Assembly (NCBI GenBank): GCA_037951165.1
Contig: JBBDHG010000097.1
Coordinates: forward strand, 4,592,001-4,656,000
Reading direction: 5' to 3'
DNA: 64,000 nt
Source of the DNA: Lophius americanus
Lineage: Eukaryota > Chordata > Actinopteri > Lophiiformes > Lophiidae
Shown here: positions 47,969 to 60,899 of the stretch, piece after piece
Layout of the letters: each line of letters starts with the position of its first letter
How positions within the stretch are numbered: position 1 is the stretch's first letter
Notes under the pieces: model-generated
Seen by the model: the letters and a program-made list of their open reading frames with translations, nothing else
Database searches by the model: none
What the model was told of the DNA's origin: nothing
Program-made: the position numbers and the translations under genes

Positions 47969-50129
47969 AGCACAAAAACATTCAGATTAGGGGAATCTGA
48001 TTTTTTTTACAAGTATTTGTAAAACGTGTGCAACATCCAGGGATGTGGTTAGAAGTAAAATACTAAAGCAATGGTATCCAATATTTTCTCTGGACCGAGT
48101 CCAGAAAAAAGGAGTGTTTCTGTCTCTAACAGTGGCATTTAAACGATGAATGAAATAACGGTTACTATTGCATAATAAAAATGATTTCCTTATTTAACTT
48201 TAATCTAATGTACACATGTTTTCATCATAATATAATGCACCTGCCGGGAAAAAAACAACTTACGTTCCCCCCTGGGTTAGATAAACTCATCCATCAATCT
48301 AACCATCTATCCATCACTCAAAGGATATGAGTGACAGATTGATGGTTATCTTGAGTTTAGACAGAAATTGGGTTTCAGGGCCTGAAAATGAAAACTTTTG
48401 AAAACAGGTCCAAGAGTAACTTCTTCTTCATCTTCCGGATTCACTACAGCAGATCATTGGTTTCCATCAATCGTTTTCCTCAGTATGATGCTGACTAATA
48501 GTACAAGTGTCAGTCCTTGCCATCACCAGCCCCAGCGAAACGGGTTTGGAGATCAGTTTTATGTTCCGCATATTTATTTGGCATGGTTTTACGCCATTTG
48601 CCATTCCTGACGCAACCCTTCCCATTTAAGTGATCTTTCAAAGAGGCCACCGATTCTGTCACTTCGTCTCTTTGGATCAGTATCTAGAGCTAGAGCCACC
48701 TGTGTAGCACCGACTGTGAGTAGGTGCCTCAAAGGTCTAGTGGGTTATTTTCTTGTGAACCTAAAACTTAAGTCAAAAACATAAAAAGAAGGTTCTTTTT
48801 AAGTTTTTTTTTCTTCACCTCTAAATTTCGGGAATGCAAAACCTCATTGCTAATTTGCTCCTCTGGAAGCTTAACATCGGCTTCCAACTGCTCCTCAGGG
48901 ATGGATCAAATGCAGATAATGAAACTTCAAATGATAGTTGTATATGTATGTACTGTGTATATTAATGTGATAACAGAAAGTAAGCATTATTAATATTGTT
49001 ATTATTAAATAACTGCAATTAATGATTCAATTGTCTTCATCCGCCTATTTTATCTCATTACTATAGTGCCATTATGGTCAGGTAGTAAAATAACATTTAG
49101 ACTTAGCTATAGACAAATAATTGGATGGACCAGTATCTGTAGCCAGTCTATAAAAGTTCAGCAAATTTTGTGAAGTATTGGATTTTGTGGAGTTTTTTGG
49201 TATTATCAGTTTTGAACGCCACTTTGATACAGCAAATTTGAAAAAATATCTGGACACAGACTTTTCTTTGGGACTAGAGAGTGCGGCTGACAACTACACA
49301 CAACTCTGCTTTGCTTGAATCCAAGCAAGTCATGACTTCAACTGCTACAGACCCCACAGAACCCTAAAAGTTCCATTTATTCTGCACTCATAGCAGATCT
49401 GATAGCATTTCGGTTTGGTTCGACTGTTACACAGAGATGAACGGAGGCGATTATGGCAAGTATGCAAAATAAGTTCCTGTTAACTCAAATAATTGCTGTC
49501 AGAAAATGACGGGAGTAATTTGCACAGGCCTATCCTTGAGTACGAATGTTTTCATGTTTTGTGTTAAAGAATCCCAACGGTGAGCAATGAATATTCCAGC
49601 AAATGTTGAGGAATGGTGGACTCTAGTTATAAACACATTAATGTTCTGTTCATTGAGGGCAATATAGATGGAAGATAAATGGGAGAGAGTGAGAGAAAAC
49701 AGGCAGAATATTTGCAGGTAAGAGTCTACTTTCTCCTAGTTAGGATGTTACCATCAAAAGCCCTGCATCCCTATTGTATCATTTGGACAGCTGAGTAAAA
49801 ACATCCCTGTTACCGCCTGTCAGCCCACGTCCGTGGATGAGTCACCTCCGTCATCACTGGGGGTCCAGAGATCAACAACAGTGCTCCAATAAAAAGCTTT
49901 TAACCTTTGAGACCGCCTGTGCCGCGTTTATGACCAGAGAGGGAGGAGCAGGTCATTAGCTCCCATTTACTGTCATTTCCCTGATAAGATGGCAAATAAG
50001 GGACATGAAAACACACCGAACAAACGGCAGCTTTCCATTCAGTTATGAGGTGGAATTTAGAGGATCAATTAAGATTATTTGTGTTGTTTTCTTGTTGTGA
50101 TGTTTGTGTTTTTTTAATACCGTAAGATC

Positions 50130-50490
50130 TAACATCTCTCTCTTATCCCTAAGTCTGGGTTCACCCTTAGAGGTAAGGTGCATCCGGAGGCGGCTTTGAC
50201 TAAAACTGCTAGTCCTTTGCGTCAAAAAAGCCAGTTGAGGTTGTTTGGACATCTGATTAGGATGCCTCCGGGGCGCCTCCAGGCAGGAGACCCCGAGGCA
50301 GACGCCAGAACTAGCTGGCGCCAGAACTCTCTGGCGTGACTATATATCTCATCTGGCCTCTGAAGAACTTGGGATCCTCTAGGGTTACCTAGAGAGTATT
50401 GCTGGAGAGAGTGACGTGCAGAATACCCTTCTTAAACTGCTCTCAGCACAACCAGACCCGGGTGAAGAGGAAGAAAATGGAATGGAATGA
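50130..50490 (+). mobile_element. 3' end of a non-LTR retrotransposon, truncated
   Basis: AAGCCAGTTGAGGTTGTTTG, ATCTGATTAGGATGCCTCC, AGGAGACCCCGAGGCAGA, TATATCTCATCTGGCC and GGGATCCTCTAGGGTTACC follow the order of the reverse-transcriptase-element 3' region (QLRWFGHLIRMPPGRL in translation) so abundant in teleosts, ending near GAAGAAAATGGAATGGAATG. A short internal block is missing. Confidence 0.8.
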
Positions 50491-52223
50491 ATAAAACCTA
50501 GTTCTTAAGAGCACCTTTAGGGGTTTGACACTAATGTGAGCGTTGAACTGCTCTTACGCTGAGTGTCCGATAACAGACTGCTGATTCAGATGCAGCTACC
50601 AGAGGAAAGGCAGTTATGACTGCTTCTATCTGCTGATAAATTCATTATGCACCAGAGACGCAAGAAATGAATTCTATTAGCAAACACAAACGGCCATTAT
50701 TACATAAAACACAAGCCATAACAGGCTCAGCAGTGTACCACAGGTCCTGTTATACGGACCCAAGCCACTAATATCTCTCAGTGTGTATCTAATATCTCTC
50801 AGTATGACGCACTTATTAAGTAACTATCTTCATTTTGAATGATTTATTAACTTTAATAGCAAGTTATATCTTCAAATGCAAAAATTATTTTAACAATAAG
50901 AGCCAAGCTTTCTCTTAGTATTAATTAATCTTTATCAAGCACAAAATGTTTATTATAGACCATATAATAGTGCTTTAATTTGACAGAATTGTTTGCATAA
51001 AGAGATTTCATTTCCAACATTTGCGTTCATCTCCAGCAAATCTAGATAGCTTTTTTTTCGGCTTCTCATTTCATATAGTTTTATTTTATTGCCTTCAAAG
51101 TGAAAGTCCTCTACAACTGTTTTAATATTTTTCCTTTTTCAGATCTTCTCTAATTATCCTAAACTAATTTGACATTACTCAACAGATGGAAACATTTGAG
51201 AGATTATAATACTATACGAGAGACAGAACAATAATGAGCAACTACTTTGATAATCGCTCAACTAAACTCTTGAGGCGACAATCGAAATGATATGTATGGA
51301 TTTTTAAGTCTTAGGTAAGAATATTTGGCCTTTTTTAAGTATCGCTTGGCCAACATATATCATAATGGACAATAAAAGTTGAAAGTATTAGTTGAAAAAC
51401 AGAAAAATTATTAACAATTTCGACAATTGCCAATAGAGTAGTACATAATTCTTCAGGCATTTAAAAACAGACCTCAAACAGAAAACAGATTTCTCTCTGG
51501 CTATTTGATCTGTGAGTATTTCCTGTTTATAGATGTCCTATGTAAGAATGTTTGGGCTTTTTGAGGAGGAAAGTAGCCAAACAAGGTAATCTGATGACTC
51601 CACATTGAGATTTGAGACACATTTGGGCCATTTTTACTATATTCGGACAGTTAAACTCATCATAACATATAAATCCGTTAGCATTCCCAGCTTTTAATGT
51701 CTAAGTATAAGTCAGCCATAAGGAGTAACCTCACCATGTCCCCTTAAGTCATAAGGTCCAATTTTGATTATTTTCAAGATTTTAGAGACCAGAATATTCA
51801 TGCCAGCTCCAGCCCAAAGAACTACAGAGTGTATTCACAAAACATGAGTCTGGTGTTGCTTTGGGCAACTGGCCAAACCATCATTAACACTTTTTCCGTG
51901 CATGAACTCGTTGTCTTCATGTCGGACATACTAGGTAAGGACCACCACACAGGTGTCAAGCAGCCTGCTTTGACATGCTTCTCAGATCACGATAATCACA
52001 ATGAATGAGGCAGATGGAGGTCCAAGCTAGAAACTGCTCAATATGGGAGCAATTATCACCCCCCCAAAAAATCCCCAAATAAATAGTAGAACACATTCCT
52101 GACAGAAAATCTTAAACAACTCATTTGCTTTTGCCCCATTACACGTTACAGAAAATAGCAAGACACAACTTCCCTGCATCATGCGGCGCCCTGATGAGAA
52201 AGAAGAGAGAAAACGTGACTTAC

Positions 52224-52420
52224 CGGCTGAAAACTAGTCGGAGTCGCTCAGCAGTTCACGTCCTTACTTCCACTCACTGGACCAGACTGAGTCGAGCTGC
52301 TTGCTGTCAGAGTTTGGTCAATAAAACTCAGTAAAGTTATGGGCTACATCGTAAAGTTCACCTCCGGTCATTGTTGGTAATTAGCCGTAGCTCTCCCGCC
52401 GCTGCTAGCTTCCTTCCTTT
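52224..52420 (-). promoter_or_regulatory. ppip5k1: putative non-coding first exon and promoter of the PPIP5K gene
   Basis: On the minus strand a consensus donor, CCG|GTAAGT, lies at 52223-52218, preceded by a GC-richer, purine/pyrimidine-mixed stretch up to about 52420. There is no long ORF. A spliced 5' UTR exon upstream of the first coding exon is usual for vertebrate PPIP5K genes. The transcription start (upper end) is a guess, and the link to the gene is inferred from strand, position and the donor only. Confidence 0.35.
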
Positions 52421-52878
52421 TCTTCACCTTTTCTCTTTTTTTCTTTTGTTTAACAGTTTACTTTTTGAAAGCCGCACCTTTGCTGTCATCTAGCGGCCGA
52501 CGTTGAGTATTACACTACCACAATGTCCAATGACAGATAGCGGGACGTCTTTTACAAGACAAATGCTTTTAAAAGATAGTCAAATAAACGCTGTAATTTC
52601 TGGCGATTAGTCGTGAATGTTTCAGACGCTGACGTCCTTCATTTTCTTCAGTATTCTCCTCTTTTCGACAACGTTTTTTAAGGTAAAGACGCGACATTGA
52701 TGCAATCTAGTGGCCATAATGGACTACTGCAGTATCCCAGGCTCTTACCGCAGATAGAGTTGTTGTGCCACAAATGTTATATAAAAATATGCACATTAAT
52801 GTGTTTTCTGGAGATAATGCGTTGCTACTGATGCTAGCGCCGTTAGAAAAATATTAATTTGTGCTCTTTTACCGGAAG
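52421..52878. other. intergenic spacer between PPIP5K promoter and tRNA-Glu
   Basis: 458 bp between the putative first exon and the divergent tRNA gene. No core promoter element can be assigned with confidence. Confidence 0.4.
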
Positions 52879-52950
52879 TCCCATATGGTCTAGCGGTTAG
52901 GATTCCTGGTTTTCACCCAGGCGGCCCGGGTTCGACTCCCGGTATGGGAA
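52879..52950 (+). tRNA. tRNA-Glu (TTC), copy 1
   Basis: 72 nt forming a full cloverleaf. The acceptor stem TCCCATA pairs with TATGGGA (52943-52949), with A as discriminator. The anticodon stem CCTGG/CCAGG (52905-52909/52917-52921) closes the loop TTTTCAC, giving anticodon TTC at 52912-52914. The T-arm is CCGGG TTCGACT CCCGG. No intron. A TTTTT run about 5 nt downstream is a good Pol III terminator. CCGGAAG immediately precedes it, as in copy 2. Confidence 0.97.
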
Positions 52951-53673
52951 CACCTTTTTAGTTAATCTCTACATTTAGCCAGTCTTCACATGTTGTCACG
53001 GATTATCAGGGCCACATTGAACAAAGATAAAACCAAAAATATTCATATAACGTGCCGCAGTTGTGGTTTTTTCGAGAAAAAAGTCATTCTTTTGAGAATA
53101 GAGTCGTAATTTTAGCTATATACCCAATATGAATGTATATATTTAACAAATCAATGAATATTGAATAATCTGAAAGATGAACACAACATGATGATAAGTA
53201 TTTGCAAATTTGAAAACGCTGTATAAACAACTGGGTTTGTTCCGAAGAAAGAACCGGACGGACTTGGAGGAAGTCGTTTCTTTTGTTGAGCAGGAAATTC
53301 TGCAATGATGACGGATTTGGTCGCAACATGATGTAGATGGAGGGAGGTTTATATCATAAACAGTGATCCTAAATCTAACTCTAATCTGATTACTTCACAA
53401 ACACGGTGACGCGTATCGGAGGCTGTGTTCGTGTCTTGAGTTCAACAGCACAACTCTAATAACAGTGGATGTCTGAAGCACATTCAGAACTTCCCTCCCA
53501 CACGACTCTACTCTTGTAAAATCAAGATTTAATCTTCGTAAAATTACGACTTTATCTTCGTATCATCGTGAATTTTCTAGTGAGATTAGGACTTTATTCT
53601 CGTAGAAATTTACTAATTTATGTACTTTATTTTTTTTTAACGAATTTAATATTTTGTTGTTAGAAGCCGGAAG
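52951..53673. other. spacer between the two tRNA-Glu genes
   Basis: 723 bp, AT-rich, no gene recognised. Several short TCGTAAAATT-like motifs recur at about 53510-53610. Confidence 0.6.
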
Positions 53674-53745
53674 TCCCATATGGTCTAGCGGTTAGGATTC
53701 CTGGTTTTCACCCAGGCGGCCCGGGTTCGACTCCCGGTATGGGAA
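53674..53745 (+). tRNA. tRNA-Glu (TTC), copy 2
   Basis: Identical over all 72 nt to copy 1, 795 bp downstream in the same orientation. The shared upstream CCGGAAG and a short shared downstream CAC suggest a small local duplication. The 3' flank reads CTTCTTTAATTACTTTG and holds no run of four T for at least 60 nt, so termination looks poor. Confidence 0.96.
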
Positions 53746-53949
53746 CACTTCTTTAATTACTTTGTATACATACGTTTACGTTAACGTGTCATCATATTGC
53801 TTACAAATAATCACTATAGGTGCCGAAATTAAACTCAATAAATGTAACTTGCGGAATTCTCAGCTTAATTTGTTGTTATAGAATAGAACAAACTTTATTA
53901 ATTCCAAGGGGGGAAAATAAATGGTTACAAACCTATACACACTAAAGAA

Positions 53950-54175
53950 ATTTTAAAACATATATGTACACAAATATATATGTGTGTATATGTAACACTT
54001 ACACACACACATACATACTAACATATTTACATACACGTTTATGTATACATATGCATACGTGTATACATACACACATATACAAACTTCTACACACATATGT
54101 ATATTGCATACGTTTATACATACACCCATATACAAACATCTACACACACAGACATATATATACATACACATTCTT
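53950..54175. repeat. degenerate ACACAT/ATATAC array
   Basis: About 225 bp of interrupted ACACATATAC-type units on the plus strand; open in several frames only because of its composition. Confidence 0.85.
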
Positions 54176-54439
54176 ATGTCAAACTGACGAATAACGCTGA
54201 CCCACTTAATCGTTCATTTGCTTTTAAGTACGAAAAATGGTCAAGAGGTTGTGAGAAACTTGACTTGACTTGTTTTGACTTGTTGGGTGATACTGGTCTT
54301 CAGTTGTTGGTACCTATTTAAGTGGTCTAAGTAAGGTTAATCAGATGAACGGCGACTGGGTTCAATTGATTTCCCAATTCCGATGTGGACCTATCTTCTG
54401 CTTTGGATCATTGTATCACCGCATGACCCAGTTGCGCTT

Positions 54440-54970
54440 CCCCCAAAAGTGATGACCTGACATTCTTCTCCATATTTTTCTGTTATACAGCAGAGTTCAT
54501 GTTTCCCTCCAATATGTGTTCAATTCATAGCAGATGCAACGAGACCCCTGTTCAACTTCTGGACTCATCTGTCAATACAACATTCTCCCAAAGGCTCTGA
54601 GGGTCATCAAGGTGTATTGTTGCAAAATTCAGACAACTTTAATTTTCCTCTGAGTTGACAGTGGCTTTCGCCTCACCGCTCTCCTCCCACGTGTCACTTT
54701 TGTCCAGTGTCTTTGGAATAGTTTAGCCATGAAAACCCTTCAAACCCTTCCTGAATGAGCCTTTAGCTTGAACATGGATGAACATCACACTGCTGTTCCA
54801 AGTCATTGGTGGATAATGCGTCTGGATCTGTGGATCTGTGGATCTGTGGCGTAGCCGATCCTTAGAAATAGCTTTGTAACCCTTCCCAGGCTAGAGACAG
54901 TTTGGTATGAGATACACACACCAAACCCACGAGAGGGTCAAATACTTCATCACAACACTGTTTTCATTGG
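54440..54970. repeat. DNA-transposon-like remnant
   Basis: Contains GTTTCCCTCCAATATGTGTT, CAGATGCAACGAGACCCC and an end GGGTCAAATACTTCATCACA..CACTG, similar in style to the repeat at 21960-22350. No frame survives. Confidence 0.4.
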
Positions 54971-56939
54971 GTAAAGTTATTCATCACACACTGCCGCCTC
55001 TCACAGGAACCACACAGAGTCAGCTGAGATGAGAAACAAGCCCCACATAGATTTCATCCTGCAGTTGCCTCTGCTTCCCATTCAGCCATTCCCAGCATCA
55101 GACGTGCACTGGTCACTGCCAAACAGCCCAATGTGGCTGATGGGAGCCTGGCAACCGTTCAAGAAAAGGTGGAGCCATTTTCTGCCCCATCATGCAGCAG
55201 GACATGAGAAGTCAGTCTGTGCTTTGGCACAAGGGAGTAGTGTTCACTAAAAAAAAAAAACAGTAAACACCTCTCCCTCCTCCTCATCTTCTCACCACCT
55301 ACCCTGAATTCAAATGTCCCCTTCTTTAAACACTTGAAATTATGTAATGCATTTTAAGAAAAAAGGCGGATGCCAGATGAAGCCTTCATTCTTTTAATGG
55401 ACACACTGTGCTGTGCTGTTGGACGGCTCACATCTTGAGAGCCTGCTGACAAACACGTCCTTGTACATCTCAGGTCACGTTCAGATCACACAGAGATACA
55501 GGGGTGGAAAGGAGGCTGTAAAATTAAATTAGTCAGCAATCGAAATAGCACGGACACCCTATAGAGAAGAGCCTGTTGGAATGTGTGCGCTGACAAATTT
55601 AGCTCCATACCCAAATATATGTTTAAAAAACAGCAAACCTTCCTTCCAGTAGTTTCCATGGATGAAGAGTGTGCCCCTGATGGGGTGGTTGAGTAGTTAA
55701 GTTGACTGGGTTCACCAGGTTCACTCCTCTTCTCTACCTCTCTGGCTCACTTTCTCCAACTTATTTCGCAAAAGAGAAGATATTAAGATAGATATTTGGC
55801 AATTATTAAATCTCAACAACTTCAGCATTTTTACTGAAACTAATGGCTCATTTATTTATTTTCCATTTATGTCGATATTTCCGTTTCTGTCAGTCAACGC
55901 CCACATTTTCAAAGCTTAATCAGAAATAAAACAGCGACGATAGAGGAGGGTGTGATAATGTATGTGGTAGGTAAACGACGCGGGGGTCGACTTCATTAGA
56001 TACATCCTGACTGGTGCACGGGGTGTTTTTGATCTTCGTTGCGTCTGCAGATGTTTTTTTTTGTTTTCTTTGAATTATCAGACATGCCCTCAATGATTTC
56101 TGGGGGGTTCTGTTCTGTTTCATCCAACTTATCCGTATCTGTGAGCTGAAGTGTGAAGAAATTTGTGCTAAATAAGGGATGAAATGAGCAGCGCCCTGAG
56201 GCGTAATGATTAGAACTGTTGCACATGCTCGGTCCGTATGTAGTGATGTCACTTCTATCCAAAAGCACAGTGACGCACCGTCCCTCTTAGCCTAGCATCC
56301 TGTCACTGTGTTTTTAGACAGGATTCACCCAGTTTGTCTGGATCTTTCATGCCCGACCTCAATCTCATCGCAGATTCTCAAACGTCTTCATTTCATCAGG
56401 CTCAGCAAGGTCTTTAGCCGCCACCACCACCACTGCTGTATGGTCTCTAATGGGGGACCGATCTTTCCTCTGCTCAAAATCAGAGTCTGCTTTAAGAGCC
56501 TATGCTCTATGTGTGAGTCCTCTTTATGCTCCATCTGCTCTTTTATGAAGGATATGCTGCTAAGTAAAGAGATCCTCTGTGAGTGGAGTCAGAGTGGCAT
56601 TCAGTGGAGTAGTTATGGTTGGATGCATCCCTGCCGCGCCACTGCAAAATAAGTCAAACAAAAACCATTGAGGTCATGCAGGGAAGACATGAATCTACTT
56701 TTCTTTTTCAAAGGAGAGCATTTAAGTTCACATCAGACAGTGTTTCTGCAGCATCTGTGGAAATCATCGCTACGTATGTCTTCCTATTAACGCCACTGAG
56801 AGAAACACTCAACATCTCCTCCTCCGTTTTTTTCCAGACACACGCACTAGAACTATCGCTCAGTGCATCCACCCATTTACACGTTTACAGCTATAAAGCA
56901 GCCATTCATTCCTATGGAGCGACTGCCAACACACTCATA

Positions 56940-56953
56940 CACACACGCACACG

Positions 56954-56997
<44 letters not shown>
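56940..56997. repeat. (CA)n microsatellite
   Basis: Nearly uninterrupted CA/AC units over about 58 bp, with a few CG and CC interruptions. Confidence 0.95.
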
Positions 56998-56998
<1 letters not shown>

Positions 56999-59170
56999 TT
57001 CCTTAAAGGATAGCAGGAGGGGAGATGCCAGGGTTGTTTGAAAGAAGGCCTTATTAAGGAGAGCACACGCACACACACACGTCCACCAACACATAGGAGC
57101 AGCTTCAAAAAACACATATCCAACGACTGAAGGATTATAACAGTAATATAATAAATGTATTATCTCATTTTAATCCTGGAATTGATTCTAGATCAGAACA
57201 CTGTTGCTTCAAGCAACGGTCCAATGGTCGAGGAAATTATTTGCAGGATTAAGTAGAAAGTAGTCATTTTATAATTCCGAAAAAAAACATAATATAAAGT
57301 AAGTAAGTCACAATTTTAAGAGGAAAAAGGTCATAATATTAAAACGATCCTTTTTTAATTATACCTTGGGAAAAAAATCACAATGTTATGTTAGATATAT
57401 TAAAAGTCAAAATACTATGAAAGAAAGGTATAATCAACAAAAAATAATAACATTACAGGAATAAAGTTGTATTATATTAAAATATTTTATTCAAACCATT
57501 TAATCAAAAGACAAAACTTCTATGAGAAAAAAAATCGTAATAATAAGAGAATATTATTATTAGATCTATTATATGTTTAAGTCGCACAACATCATAATTG
57601 TATGTGGAAAAAAGTTACAATAAAGAAAAGGTAAAAAAATACATTCGTGAAGAACAATGTTAGAATCAAATTGAAAAAGTTGTAATTTTACAAGAAAAAT
57701 TTCAAAATATAATGAGAGTGTCTTGATTTTATGTAAAAAAACACAAAAAAAACCTTCTTATTGTCTCTAATCTTAAGCCCTTAGTAGAGAAACTAGAAAA
57801 GAATTTCGCTAGAAAAAGCTGTGATAGACGCTAATAAATATTGACGCTCTATCCAGAATCAGTTAACAAATAAACGTCTTTTTTCCTGCAACACGCCTCA
57901 CTCTTTCACCAAGTTTCATCAATATATGTCCAGAAGTTTTTGTGAAATTCTGCTAACTGTCAGAGAACGGATGGGATGACCCGCGGACCCTTGACGAAAG
58001 TACATGAGCCTTATTTCATAGATCAATAAAGACTTTTTAAAAGATAATAAATCAAAAGTAGGCGTATTTAACACATTCAATGTTGCAACTGCTAAATTAG
58101 GGTACCACCTCCGGTCCATTGCAGGCCCTGCAGCGTGAACCAAATTTATTTATTTATAATTTATTTATGCACCACGTGATGGAAAATCAACCAAAAAAAA
58201 GTGATTGTCACTACCTGACACTTAATCTGCTCGACATGCGTGTGTGTGTGGTGATTTAGTGTGTGCGTGATAGGGTGTGGGTGTTTGCATCCACCCAACA
58301 GACACCTCAGCACTTTTGCCGGGATTGAAGAAAAAAGCCTCAGTATGGTTCCATTTTATCCCATCAGACTGCCTGTGTCAGCAATATTTCAGCTTGTTTC
58401 CAACGTGCGGCTGCTCATATTTGGATTATTCAAGGCAGGGACGGAGAGGAAACACAAGCGCCTCTGTGCTGACCTCCCTCGTCCGCTCTGAGAGGCCTTT
58501 CAGGTGGAACGTGTAATGCCTCTGGTTAAAGCCTGCACTCACAGAGACTGTAAATGAGCTGAAGTCAGTTAGCATTAACAATGGACGGGGTGTGTCAACA
58601 GAAAAATAGGCACATTGGAAAAAACAGAGGGGATACATTTAAGGTAAATGTGAGTCGATTTGAGTTCATGGAAATAACAAAACAATTTCATTTCTTGAGA
58701 ACAGAAAGGACATTCATGGCGGAGCTAGCATTTTGTATTTATAAACTGGTGAGCAACAGGACCTCACAGTCATTTACTGTGTAACATTATTGATTCTGTG
58801 AGTCAGCTCCAGACCATGTCCATACACGCCGCTCTTTTACGAGTCAGATTGTTAAAGCACACTACCGTCTGCTTCTACAGCGTCATTGTGGGCCTTCGTA
58901 TATAGTTAGCCCCACATATAAAGCCGATACTCAACACTTTTTACGACCCCACTGCAAATTTGGGTCGATGACACGATAACACACCTGAGGGGTTTTACTG
59001 CTGCCCCTGCTGAGTACAAGAGTGGTTCAGTTCTTCGAACTCCACAGGACAGAATGACTTACAGTCCCTTGTTCTAACTCTGTTAATGTAACTGTACAAA
59101 AATAAATGATAAAAAATGATATATATTACATTATATTTACAGTGGAGTTATGATATTATTATGTTTATAC

Positions 59171-59633
59171 ACCAATCATCAAGAACATTGACACCACCAG
59201 CCTGATATTGTGAACGTTCCATTTTCAGAACTAGGCCGTGTGTGTGTTCTGAGCCTTTCTGTCAGAATCAAAATGAATGTTTTCAGCAATTAAGTCCATG
59301 TTGGACAACACGGGCTGGATTTGTGTGCCCACTTTGTGTGCCAAGGATCCCCAGTTGTACTTTCTTGGATCCCTTTGGTTGGTACCAACCACAGCGGACC
59401 AGGAACAATTGGCAAGACATGCAGTTCTGGAGATGATCTGAGCCAATCGTCAAGTAATCACAATATGGACCTTGTCAAATAGGCTCAAATCCTTAGGTTG
59501 ACCCAGTTTGTCAAATCCTCGTTCCTACACTTGCTGCCTAATATAGACCACTCACTAGACAGGTGCTTCTGAGACAGGAAAGTCAAAGTGATTCTGACTA
59601 CAGGTGTCAGTGGTTATAATGTTATGGTTGATA
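59171..59633 (-). mobile_element. Tc1-like transposon remnant (lineage A)
   Basis: Ends ACCAATCATCAAGAACATTG and CAGTGGTTATAATGTTATGG. Inside, GGTACCAACCACAGCGGACC, TGCAGTTCTGGAGATGATCT and GGACCTTGTCAAATAGGC correspond to the reverse strand of the transposase N-terminal region seen at 42290. Internally deleted. Confidence 0.75.
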
Positions 59634-59748
59634 CTGATATGGATTCTTATGGACACATATAAACTATGACCTGTTGTCTCACTTCACTGTTTACATATGC
59701 ACCTTTTTTGTAAACTATTTCCAACATGTTTAAGAACAGGAAATGTGT

Positions 59749-60299
59749 CCATCCATCCATCCATCCATCCATCCATCCATCCATCCATCCATCATCCATC
59801 CATCCATCCATCCATCCATCCACACATCCATCCATTCATCCATCCATCCTTCCATCCATCCATATCTCCCTCCCTCCATCCATCGTTCCATCCTTCCACC
59901 CAACTATCCATCCATCCATCCATCCATCATTCCATCCATTCATCCATCCATCCATTCCTCCCTCCATCCATCCACTTATCCATCGCTCCATCCATCCACC
60001 CCCTTATCCATCCATCCAATCATACATCCATTCATCCACACATCCATCCATCAATCCACTTATCCATCCATCCATTCATCCATCCATTCATCCACACATC
60101 CATCCATCAATCCACTTATCCATCCATCCATTCATCCATCCATTCATCCACACATCCATCCATCCACTTATCCTTCCATCCATTCATCCATCCATTCATC
60201 CCTCCATCCATCCATCCTCCCATCCATCCTTATCTCCCTCCCTCCCTCCATCGTTCCATCCATCCATCCATCCTTCCACCCATCATTCCATCCATTCAT
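59749..60299. repeat. (CATC)n tetranucleotide array
   Basis: About 550 bp of CATC units with interspersed CACC, CTCC and ACAC variants. Because the unit is 4 bp and lacks stops, all three plus frames stay open as Pro/Ser/Ile/His repeats; these are not genes. Confidence 0.95.
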
Positions 60300-60529
60300 G
60301 CCCAGTAAGAACTGGAGAGAGATGTCTGAAATACCTCCACTGCCTTATTTTGAAGGAGTTATGGTTATGGAGATCTATCGACAGCTCAGTCAGAAATACC
60401 ATCTTCACGCTCTTTGGGGCCCCTATTTTTCTCTCACCACTCTTTTATCATCACTTTCTCTCATGCTCAATTACCTGCTTCAGAATCTGGAGCGTTAATT
60501 GATATCAGCTGAACTCATACAAGTAGAAT

Positions 60530-60890
60530 CATCCACCAATCGCTGTGTCTCACCTGCATGCTTAGCCTCATCTGTCAATCGCTGTGTCTCACCTGCATGC
60601 TTAGCCTCATCAGTCAATCACTGTGTCTCACCTGCATGCTTAGCCTATGACCGTCAGCCTCATCCATCAATCACTGTGTCTCACCTGCATGCTTAGCCTC
60701 ATCAGTCAATCACTGTGTCTCACCTGCATGCTTAGCCTATCACCGTCAGCCTCATCCATCAATCACTGTGTCTCACCTGCATGCTTAGCCTCATCAGTCA
60801 ATCACTGTGTCTCACCTGCATGCTTAGCCTATCACCGTCAGCCTCATCCATCAATCACTGTGTCTCACCTGCCTGCTCAGTTGATCCCCA
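60530..60890. repeat. 39/53-bp higher-order minisatellite
   Basis: Eight copies of CTGTGTCTCACCTGC, seven of them followed by ATGCTTAGCC (the last reads CTGCTCAG), begin at 60543, 60582, 60621, 60674, 60713, 60766, 60805 and 60858. Spacings are 39, 39, 53, 39, 53, 39, 53, so the array has a 92-bp higher-order unit made of a 39-bp and a 53-bp monomer. Confidence 0.95.
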
Positions 60891-60899
60891 TTAGCTGCC

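Larger units (their letters stand above)
43790..52223. other. first intron of the PPIP5K gene (8.4 kb, inferred)
   Basis: Repeat pieces at 44700-44920, 46620-46800 and 50130-50490, dinucleotide arrays at 47058-47110, two unrecognised minus-strand frames at 47380-47968, and otherwise AT-rich sequence. It counts as an intron only if the 52.2 kb donor is really used. Confidence 0.45.
53746..59170. other. intergenic DNA
   Basis: Holds a cryptic AC/AT array (53950-54175), a transposon-like remnant (about 54440-54970) and a (CA)n array (56940-56997). No coding exon recognised. Confidence 0.5.

Noticed and set aside
53953..54321. Tyr/Ile/Thr/His-rich and Cys/Tyr/Val-rich frames on both strands
   Set aside because: By-product of a degenerate AC/AT array.
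55029..55250. Plus-strand 73-codon frame as an exon of an upstream gene
   Set aside because: No similarity recognised and no splice consensus at sensible positions.
59697..60502. Three overlapping plus-strand frames of 200-260 codons
   Set aside because: They are the three frames of a CATC tetranucleotide array plus short flanks; composition is only Pro, Ser, Ile, His and Thr with no domain or splice signals.
60530..60890. Regularly spaced repeats as a CRISPR array
   Set aside because: The spacers between repeat cores are themselves repeated, spacing alternates 39/53 and the context is eukaryotic.
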